In this document: positions 5,080 to 10,498 of the stretch, piece by piece
Layout of the letters: each line of letters begins with the position of its first letter
Position numbering within the stretch: position 1 is the first letter of the stretch
DNA from: an uncultured Microbacteriaceae bacterium
Lineage (GTDB): Bacteria; Actinomycetota; Actinomycetes; Actinomycetales; Microbacteriaceae
Reading direction: 5' to 3'
NCBI GenBank assembly: GCA_946481135.1
Contig: CAMLMQ010000096.1
Location: 1-10,498, forward strand
Length of the DNA: 10,498 bases
Position numbers and translations under genes: made by a program
Notes under the pieces: model-generated
Told to the model about the DNA's origin: nothing
The model's database searches: none
What the model saw: only the letters and a program-made list of their open reading frames with translations

Positions 5080-5520
5080 TCAGCGCTTCGCCGTGAGGTC
5101 TTCCGCGAGCATGACGAGGATGCCGCTCGGGCCCCGCAGGTAGGTGAGCCGATAGACGTCCTCGTAGTTGGCGACGCCGCGCAGGGGGACGCAGCCGTGG
5201 CGTGCCGCGATCTCGTGGGCGGCATCGAGGTCGTCGACGGAGAAGGCGACGCGGTGCATGCCGATCTCGTTCGGCAGGGTGGGCTCGGTCTCGATCGCAT
5301 CGGGGTGGAGGTACTCGAAGAGCTCGAGCACCGTGCGCCCGTCGGGGGTCTGCAGCAGCGCGATCTTCGCGTGGTTGCCGTCGAGGCCGACCGCGGTGTC
5401 CGCCCACTCGCCGCTCACCTCGTCGCGGCCCGCGATCGTGAGCCCGAGGTCGGTGAAGAACGCGAGGGTGGCGTCGAGGTCGCGCACGGCGATCCCGACG
5501 TTCTCGAAGCGGATCGGCAT
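5080..5520 (-). CDS. VOC-fold (glyoxalase/dioxygenase superfamily) protein
   Basis: A protein of 146 residues with two paired beta-alpha-beta-beta-beta modules, the usual length for a single-chain VOC enzyme; cytoplasmic. The first module starts MPIRFENVGIAVRDLDATLAFF and ends KIALLQTPDGRTVLELFEY; the second starts IGMHRVAFSVDDLDAAHEIA and ends GPSGILVMLAEDL. Candidate metal ligands are Glu in LELFEY, His in MHRVAF and Glu in MLAEDL. The first ligand position, usually His, is Asn here (ENVGIAV). VOC proteins include glyoxalases, epimerases, dioxygenases and antibiotic-binding proteins, and the sequence does not decide which this is. The ATG at 5520 has GGAGAG (complement of 5529-5534) 8 bases upstream, within 15 bases of the rpe stop, so it is the last gene of the metK-to-rpe run. 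Confidence 0.85.
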   Translation of the reverse strand: MPIRFENVGIAVRDLDATLAFFTDLGLTIAGRDEVSGEWADTAVGLDGNHAKIALLQTPDGRTVLELFEYLHPDAIETEPTLPNEIGMHRVAFSVDDLDAAHEIAARHGCVPLRGVANYEDVYRLTYLRGPSGILVMLAEDLTAKR

Positions 5521-5535
5521 GCCGGCGACTCTCCT

Positions 5536-6198
5536 CTAGTGGCGGTGGCGGGAGGCGACGGAGCGGAGGTCGCTGATCGCGGCCTCGACATCCGCGGCGC
5601 CGTAGACGGCGGAGCCGGCCACGAACGTGTCGGCCCCCGCCTCGGCCGCCTGCCCGATCGTGTCGAGGGCGATGCCGCCATCGACCTGCAGCCAGACGTC
5701 GATGCCCGACGCGTCGATCGCCGCGCGGGCCGCCGCGACCTTGGGCATCATGTCGGCCATGAAGCTCTGACCGCCGAATCCGGGCTCGACCGTCATCACG
5801 AGCAGCTGGTCGAACTCGGGCAGCAGGTCGAGGTAGGGCTCGATCGCCGTGCCGGGCTTGACGGCGATACCGGCGCGGGCGCCGATCTCGCGCAGACGCC
5901 GGGCGAGGGCGACGGGCTCGTCGGTCGCCTCGGCGTGGAACGTCACCGAGAACGCGCCGAGTTCGGCGTAGCCGGGTGCCCAGCGGTCGACGTCGGTGAT
6001 CATGAGGTGCACGTCGAGCGGGATCGGCGACACGTCCTGCACGCGGCCGACCATCTGCGGCCCGAACGTGAGGTTCGGCACGAAGTGGTTGTCCATGACG
6101 TCGACGTGCACGGCGTCGGCGCTCGCGATGCGCGCGATGTCGGCCTCGAGATTCACGAAGTCGGCGGCGAGGATGCTCGGTTCGATGCGCACGGCCAC
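5536..6198 (-). CDS. rpe: Ribulose-phosphate 3-epimerase
   Basis: A protein of 220 residues, normal for Rpe, a cytoplasmic TIM barrel interconverting ribulose 5-phosphate and xylulose 5-phosphate in the pentose phosphate pathway. Family marks are PSILAADF at 7-14, VHVDVMDNHFVPN at 30-42 (metal ligands His31 and Asp33, catalytic-acid region), LDVHLM at 61-66 (His64), VEPGFGGQSF at 137-146, and QVDGGI at 171-176 with catalytic Asp173. All four metal ligands of the family are present. Two GTG starts are possible: 6198 (given here) and 6192. GGTGGAG just upstream is 2 bases from the first and 8 from the second, so 6192 (MRIEPSIL) has the better ribosome-site spacing. It follows rsmB by 9 bases and leads into the VOC gene 15 bases on, in one operon. 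Confidence 0.96.
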   Translation of the reverse strand: MAVRIEPSILAADFVNLEADIARIASADAVHVDVMDNHFVPNLTFGPQMVGRVQDVSPIPLDVHLMITDVDRWAPGYAELGAFSVTFHAEATDEPVALARRLREIGARAGIAVKPGTAIEPYLDLLPEFDQLLVMTVEPGFGGQSFMADMMPKVAAARAAIDASGIDVWLQVDGGIALDTIGQAAEAGADTFVAGSAVYGAADVEAAISDLRSVASRHRH

Positions 6199-6207
6199 GG
6201 CTCCACC

Positions 6208-7551
6208 CTAGGGTCGCGTCAGCAGCTGGATGAACATGGCGTCGGTGCCGTGGCGGTGCGGCCACAGTTGCACGGCCGGTCCGACGCCCTCGCCGAGGTC
6301 GGCGATCGCGATCCCCCTCAGGACCGAGCGTGTGTCGAGCGCTTCGATCCCCGGGTGACGGTCGAGCGCCCCCGCGACGACGTCACGGGTCTCGGCGGGA
6401 TGCGGCGAGCAGGTCACGTACGCGAGCAGGCCACCCGGGGCGAGGGCGGCGATCGCGGCGTCGAGCAGGCGCTTCTGGAGGGCGACGAGTTCGGGCACAT
6501 CCTCGGGGCGCTTGCGCCACCGTGCCTCGGGCCGTCGGCGCAGCGCCCCCAGACCGGTGCACGGCGCGTCGAGCAGGATGCGGTCGAACGCCGCGGGGTG
6601 CCTCGTGCCGAACCGGGCGCCGTCGCCCTCGACGACCTCGGGAGCGGGGTCGAGCACCGAGAGTGCGCGGCGCACGAGACCCGCCCGCGCGGGGACGAGC
6701 TCGTTCGCGGTCAGCCGGGCTCCGCCGACGGCGGCCTCGGCGCCGAGCAGCGCCGCCTTTCCGCCGGGACCCGCGCACAGATCGAGCCAGCGCTCCCCCG
6801 GCGTCACGGGTCGGGCACGCGACAGCGCGAGGGCGGCGAGCTGCGACCCCTCGTCCTGCACGCGGCCGCGACCCTGGAGCACCGCCGGAACCGCGGCCGG
6901 GTCGCCGCCGGGCGTCCGAGCGGCGGTCGGCGACAGCATTCCTCGCTCCCCCAGTTCGGCGACCTCGGCGAGCCCCGGAAGCGCGACGAGCGCGACGACG
7001 GGTGAGGCGTTGTCGGCCGCAAGCAACTGCTCGAGCTCCTCGGGGCGACCGTCGGCGTCGAGCGCGCCGCGGAGCGCGTCGACGACCCACTCGGGATGCG
7101 AGTGCTCGGCCGCGAGTCGCGCATCGCCCGTCAGACCGTCGGTGGCCCACGCGTCCCACTCCTCCGGGGTCGACCGAGAGACGGTGCGCAGCACGCCGTT
7201 GACGAACCCGGTGGCGCGGCGTGGGGCGAGCGCGACGGTGTCGCCGACCGCGGCGTGGGGTGGGATGCGGGTGGCGAGCAGCTGATGGATGCCGAGCCGC
7301 AGCACGTCGAGCACGTCGGGGTCGATCGCACTCGGCTCGCGACCGGCGGCGACACGCACGATGCGGTCGTAGCGACCCTGCATCCGCAGCGTGCCGTAGG
7401 TGAGCTCCGTGGCGAGGGCCGCGTCGGCGGGGCTCAGTCGCGCCTGGGCGATGCGCGCGGGCAGCAGGAGGTTCGCGTAGGCGTCGTCGTCCCGCACGGC
7501 GGCGAGCACCTCGGCGGCGACGCGACGCGCGGGTGCGGCCCGGCCGCTCAC
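6208..7551 (-). CDS. rsmB: 16S rRNA (cytosine(967)-C(5))-methyltransferase RsmB family
   Basis: A protein of 447 residues from this start. It uses S-adenosylmethionine to methylate a cytosine of 16S rRNA during 30S assembly. An N-terminal NusB-like RNA-binding domain (about 1-135, with ELTYGTLRMQGRYDRI and RLGIHQLL) is followed by a Rossmann methyltransferase domain: LDLCAGPGGKA at about 256-266 (cofactor loop), LLDAPCTGLGALRRRPEARW around Cys331 (catalytic-site motif with the PC pair), and YVTCSPHPAET with the second conserved Cys381. The length and the order of domains are normal. The GTG at 7551 overlaps the fmt stop as GTGA. A GTG 15 bases further upstream (7566) is also in frame, but neither has a good Shine-Dalgarno; coupling to fmt is likely. 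rpe follows 9 bases after the stop. Confidence 0.94.
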   Translation of the reverse strand: MSGRAAPARRVAAEVLAAVRDDDAYANLLLPARIAQARLSPADAALATELTYGTLRMQGRYDRIVRVAAGREPSAIDPDVLDVLRLGIHQLLATRIPPHAAVGDTVALAPRRATGFVNGVLRTVSRSTPEEWDAWATDGLTGDARLAAEHSHPEWVVDALRGALDADGRPEELEQLLAADNASPVVALVALPGLAEVAELGERGMLSPTAARTPGGDPAAVPAVLQGRGRVQDEGSQLAALALSRARPVTPGERWLDLCAGPGGKAALLGAEAAVGGARLTANELVPARAGLVRRALSVLDPAPEVVEGDGARFGTRHPAAFDRILLDAPCTGLGALRRRPEARWRKRPEDVPELVALQKRLLDAAIAALAPGGLLAYVTCSPHPAETRDVVAGALDRHPGIEALDTRSVLRGIAIADLGEGVGPAVQLWPHRHGTDAMFIQLLTRP

Positions 7552-8450
7552 GAGCGACCCCGCCACCAGTCGGCAGCGGCCATGGCCCGCTTGCCGGCCG
7601 GATGCACGGTGATGAGGTGCAGGGGCGCGGTGCCGGTGCCCACGAGCAGACGTCCGCCGCGGAGCTCGAACGCCCCGGGCGGCAGGGCCGCCTCGCCATG
7701 GGTGACGGCGGCATCGAGCACCTTGAGGCGCTCGTCGCCGTCCAGCAGGGCGAAGGCGCCGGGCTCAGGGGTGGTCCCGCGGATGCGGGCGTCGAGCTCG
7801 GCGGCCGGACGCGCGAAGTCGAGCCGACCGTCGGCGAGCTCGAGCTTCGGGGCGAGGGTCGGCTCGCCGGTCTGCGGCACGGCGCGCGCGGTGCCGGCAC
7901 GGAGGTCGTCGACGACGCCTGCGAGCAGCTTCGCGCCCGAGCGGGAGAGGCGCTCGAGCAGGTGGCCCGCCGACTCGTGCGCGCCGATCGACTGCGACAC
8001 GGTCGCATACACCGGTCCGGCGTCGAGCTCGGGCACGAGCTGGAAGACCGCCGCCCCCGTCACCCGGTCACCCGCGATGAGTGCGCGCTGCACCGGCGCC
8101 GCGCCACGCCAGCGCGGCAGGAGCGAGAAGTGCAGGTTGATCCACCCGAGGCGCGGCACCGAGAGCAGCGGCTCGCGGATGAGCCCGCCGTAGGCGACGA
8201 CCACGCCGAGGTCGGGGTCGATCGCCGCGATCTCGTCGGTGAGCGGACCGAGCCGGTTGGCCTTGAGCACCGGGATGCCGGCCTCCTGCGCCGCGACGGC
8301 GACCGGCGTCGGCGTGAGGATGCGCTTGCGCCCGAGCGGGGCGTCCTCCCGCGTGACGACCGCGACGATCTCGTGGTCGGAGGCGATGAGCGCCTGGAGG
8401 CTCGGGACCGCAGCGGCCGGACTTCCCGCGAACACGATCCTCAGAGCCAT
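7548..8450 (-). CDS. fmt: Methionyl-tRNA formyltransferase
   Basis: A protein of 300 residues, slightly short for Fmt. It formylates the initiator Met-tRNA with 10-formyltetrahydrofolate, cytoplasmic. The N-terminal catalytic domain starts MALRIVFAGSPAAAVPSL. NLHFSLLPRWRGAAPVQRAL at 105-124 holds the catalytic Asn105 and His107, and ELDAG at 141-145 holds catalytic Asp143. A C-terminal OB-like domain (about 205-300) includes RIRGTTPEPGAFALLDG, which binds tRNA. The ATG at 8450 is chosen because homology begins exactly there, although the frame is open far upstream opposite priA; no clear Shine-Dalgarno is seen. It lies 47 bases after priA and its stop overlaps the rsmB start. No def (peptide deformylase) gene is in the visible part of this operon. 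Confidence 0.96.
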   Translation of the reverse strand: MALRIVFAGSPAAAVPSLQALIASDHEIVAVVTREDAPLGRKRILTPTPVAVAAQEAGIPVLKANRLGPLTDEIAAIDPDLGVVVAYGGLIREPLLSVPRLGWINLHFSLLPRWRGAAPVQRALIAGDRVTGAAVFQLVPELDAGPVYATVSQSIGAHESAGHLLERLSRSGAKLLAGVVDDLRAGTARAVPQTGEPTLAPKLELADGRLDFARPAAELDARIRGTTPEPGAFALLDGDERLKVLDAAVTHGEAALPPGAFELRGGRLLVGTGTAPLHLITVHPAGKRAMAAADWWRGRS

Positions 8451-8471
8451 CCTTCGATTCTGCCCTGCCGC

Positions 8472-8493
8472 ACGCCCCGCACCCGCCGGGCGT
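8472..8493. other. Short hairpin in the priA-fmt gap
   Basis: ACGCCC (8472-8477) pairs with GGGCGT (8488-8493) around a 10-base loop, in the 47-base space between the priA stop and the fmt start. It could modulate readthrough or RNA processing, or be a chance pairing in very GC-rich DNA. Confidence 0.25.
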
Positions 8494-8497
8494 CGTA

Positions 8498-10438
8498 TCA
8501 CTCGTCGAACGGCTCGGGGTCGTCGAAGTGCGCCCGCAGCGGCAGCGGCTGCCTCCCCCGCGGCGGCATGCCCGGCGGCGGTTTGCGGCGGCGCGTCGCG
8601 AGTCGGATCACTTCGGCATGTACTGCCTCGGCGATCTCCGCCCCCGCGCGGTAGTCGAAGCGCAGCAGCGCGCGCGCCCGGCCGGCGGTCACGGTCGTGC
8701 CGAGATGCTCGGCGGTGGGCGGGAGTGCCGCGACCGCCTCGGCCACGGCATCCGGATCGCCCTGCAGCGTGGCCATGCGCACGGCGGGAGGGAAGCGCAG
8801 TTCGCGGCGCCCGGCGTACTCGGCGCGGGCGAACTCGGGCTGGTTCCAGCCGGCGAGGGCATGTCCGAGCGATCCGCCGACGCCGACGAGCACGACGGTG
8901 CCGTCGTCGGCGGCGAGAGCCGCGGCGTCCGACCACCAACGCAGGCAGTCCTCCGCGACCCGCAGGCTCTCCCGGGCGAGCATCCGCTCCCCGTCGAGCA
9001 GCAGCACGGCGCCGTATCCGCCGGGGGCGAAGGGTTCGGCTCCGCGGGTCGCGACGACGAGCGCGGGCCGATCGTCGACCTCCCGCAGGGGCCGCTCGCC
9101 GTCGGAGACGATCACGCGGGTGTTCGGGAAGGCCCGGCCGAGCTCATCCGCGGTGCGGACGCTGCCGGTGCCGGTGGTCTGCAGCGTCGTGCCGCGACAG
9201 TTCGGGCAGCTCCACGTGCGGTGGGTCGTGCCGCACCACGTGCACGTCGGCGGAGCGCCCGCCGACCGCTGCCGCAGCGGCCCCGAGCACCGCGTGCACC
9301 GGGCGGGGTCGTGGCACTGGGCGCAGCGCAGACCCGGCGCGTAGCCGGGTCGAGCGACCTGGACGAGCACCGGACCCCGTTCGAGCGCCGCCCGCGCGGC
9401 CCGATACGCCACCGACGGGATGCGCGCCCGGGTCGCGAGCGCGTCGTCGCCCGGTCCGTCGGCGGTCGGGATCACGGTGAGCCGCTGCATGCGCGCCGGG
9501 CCGAACTCGCGCAGCCAGCCGATCTCGACGAGCCGCTGCGCCTCGGTGCTGCGCGCGTGCCCGGCGAACACAAGTGCACCACCCTGCTGCTCGTGGCGCA
9601 CGAGCGCCGCGTCGCGCGCGTTCACATAGGGCGTGAGCGGCTCACCGAGAAGCGGATCACCGTCGTTCCAGAGGGCGATGAGCCCGAGTCGATCGGCCGG
9701 CGCATACACCGCCGACCGGTTGCCGACGACGATCGCGGGTCCGTCGCCGGCGGCGAGGAGTGCGCGGTAGCGGTCGGCGTTGGGCTGGCGGGCATCCCAG
9801 CGCAGCACGCTCTCCGCGGGCACGAGTCCTGCGAGCGCGCGCTCGAGCTGATCCTGGTCGCGGTGGTCGGGAGCGATGAGGAGCGCGGTGCGCCCGCCCG
9901 CGAGGGTGCGGACGGCCGCGCGCGCGAGCAGGTGCGCCCAGCGGGTCGACGAACCCACCATCCCCGGAGCGACGCCCGGCTGCACGCGCAGCGCCACACG
10001 GGCGTCGTCGTCGAGCGCCTCGGCGAGCCCCGGGTATCCGTCGAGGTCGGGCGCCACGAGCTCGGCCGGTGCGACCGGGGTGCGTGACATCCACGCCTTC
10101 TCGACCCGCACCTGTCGCGTCGGGATCGCGAGCCGCAGCACGTCGTTCGCCGCCCCGGCGGCCCGGTCGGCGACCGCCCGGGCCAGCCGCCACACTTCGG
10201 GGCGCAACACCACGACCGGCGAGACGAGCGCGGCGACCTCGCTCAGCGGCCCCGGGAAGTCGGCATCCGCCGCGACCTCGACGACGTAGGCGGTCGCGAG
10301 CCGCTTCGCGCTGCGCAGCGGCACCGACACCCGCACGCCGGGCTCGACGCCCTCGAGCGTGTCGGGGATGCGGTAGTCGAGCAGTCGATCGAGCTGCGGG
10401 AGGGGCGAGTCGACGAGCACCCGTGCGACGCCGGCCAT
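8498..10438 (-). CDS. priA: PriA-like primosomal protein N', helicase motifs degenerate
   Basis: A protein of 646 residues, somewhat shorter than the roughly 730 of E. coli PriA. The N-terminal DNA-binding domain (1-110) has VARVLVDSPLPQLDRLLDYRIP and PGVRVSVPL. Between about 155 and 290 the helicase core is recognisable but inactive-looking: the Walker A loop GxxGSGKT is replaced by GVAPGMVGSST (155-165), and the DEEH box by LWNDGDP (256-262), still followed by the family's NARDAALVR (273-281). The zinc-binding module is intact, with eight cysteines in four CxxC pairs at 372/375, 381/384, 399/402 and 411/414. A C-terminal domain with NQPEFARAEYAGRRELRFPPA follows. Actinobacterial PriA proteins are known to lack helicase motifs, so it is probably a replication-restart adaptor without ATPase activity. 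The ATG at 10438 lies 5 bases after the metK stop. Confidence 0.93.
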   Translation of the reverse strand: MAGVARVLVDSPLPQLDRLLDYRIPDTLEGVEPGVRVSVPLRSAKRLATAYVVEVAADADFPGPLSEVAALVSPVVVLRPEVWRLARAVADRAAGAANDVLRLAIPTRQVRVEKAWMSRTPVAPAELVAPDLDGYPGLAEALDDDARVALRVQPGVAPGMVGSSTRWAHLLARAAVRTLAGGRTALLIAPDHRDQDQLERALAGLVPAESVLRWDARQPNADRYRALLAAGDGPAIVVGNRSAVYAPADRLGLIALWNDGDPLLGEPLTPYVNARDAALVRHEQQGGALVFAGHARSTEAQRLVEIGWLREFGPARMQRLTVIPTADGPGDDALATRARIPSVAYRAARAALERGPVLVQVARPGYAPGLRCAQCHDPARCTRCSGPLRQRSAGAPPTCTWCGTTHRTWSCPNCRGTTLQTTGTGSVRTADELGRAFPNTRVIVSDGERPLREVDDRPALVVATRGAEPFAPGGYGAVLLLDGERMLARESLRVAEDCLRWWSDAAALAADDGTVVLVGVGGSLGHALAGWNQPEFARAEYAGRRELRFPPAVRMATLQGDPDAVAEAVAALPPTAEHLGTTVTAGRARALLRFDYRAGAEIAEAVHAEVIRLATRRRKPPPGMPPRGRQPLPLRAHFDDPEPFDE

Positions 10439-10443
10439 GACGA

Positions 10444-10498
10444 CTACAGTTTGGCGGCGGCGCGGAGGTCGTCGACGCGGTCGGTGGTCTCCCAGGTG
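10444..10498 (-). CDS. metK: S-adenosylmethionine synthase, C-terminal end only
   Basis: Only the last 17 codons and the TAG stop are in the window, reading TWETTDRVDDLRAAAKL. This matches the actinobacterial MetK ending (FxWExTDRxDALRAAA), and metK is the gene normally found just ahead of priA and fmt in these bacteria. MetK makes S-adenosylmethionine from ATP and methionine, the cofactor also used by RsmB downstream. The call rests on a short tail plus context. Confidence 0.82.
   Translation of the reverse strand, partial: TWETTDRVDDLRAAAKL

Noticed and set aside
5197..7005. 602-codon open frame on the plus strand
   Set aside because: It runs antisense through the VOC, rpe and rsmB genes, which have clear family motifs. 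Its product is low-complexity and unlike any family; such frames are common in GC-rich DNA.
6383..8008. 541-codon minus-strand frame
   Set aside because: It is an arginine-rich shadow of rsmB and fmt in another frame, with no motif of its own.
8528..10087. 519-codon plus-strand frame
   Set aside because: It lies opposite priA, whose eight cysteines and N- and C-terminal family motifs establish the coding strand.
1..10498. tRNA or rRNA genes and CRISPR arrays
   Set aside because: No cloverleaf-like GGTTCGAATCC arm, no rRNA sequence and no regularly spaced short repeats were seen; the only repeats are the three FKBP-derived copies.

Overview
The window is high-GC, gene-dense DNA from an actinobacterium, most likely a member of the Microbacteriaceae (Microbacterium-like). 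The reasons are roughly 70-75% GC in the core genes, many GTG starts, ATGA/GTGA stop-start overlaps, leaderless-type promoters (TAnnnT 6-8 bases before the start codon), the order metK-priA-fmt-rsmB-rpe on one strand, a PriA that has lost its helicase motifs, and a DUF6457 gene between mobA and moeA. The genus is inferred from gene content only.

Region 1 (1-3129) is a molybdenum-cofactor and formate-dehydrogenase module. On the minus strand, fdhD leads by an ATGA overlap into an FdhF/YdeP-type molybdopterin oxidoreductase whose N-terminus alone is in the window. Divergently on the plus strand run mobA, a DUF6457 gene and moeA, each coupled to the next by a four-base overlap. The 55-bp divergent gap carries a palindrome over the likely fdhD -10 element. 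As given, fdhD has a one-base frameshift near 590-593, so either the sulfur-transfer step is lost or the base call is wrong.

Region 2 (about 3134-5079) is the unusual part. A small FKBP-type prolyl isomerase gene (minus) converges on moeA over a strong inverted repeat. Beyond its 5' end lie two accessory plus-strand genes with lower GC (58-63% in lines counted by hand, against 75% in moeA): a leucine-rich-repeat protein and a small orphan protein. The 5' end and upstream region of the FKBP gene occur three times in direct orientation (A at 3481-3558, B at 4368-4431, C at 4906-4949). Each copy starts at or one base after an accessory-gene stop codon, and copy C still encodes the first FKBP codons followed by a stop. 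This looks like a small cassette array built at the start of the FKBP gene, with copy C as the remnant of the original start. No integrase or transposase gene is in the window.

Region 3 (5080-10498) is a conserved housekeeping run on the minus strand: metK (3' end only), priA, fmt, rsmB, rpe and a VOC-fold protein, closely packed and probably one transcription unit. It covers S-adenosylmethionine synthesis, replication restart, initiator-tRNA formylation, 16S rRNA methylation and the pentose phosphate pathway. An elaborate inverted repeat at 4980-5038 lies between its end and the accessory island.
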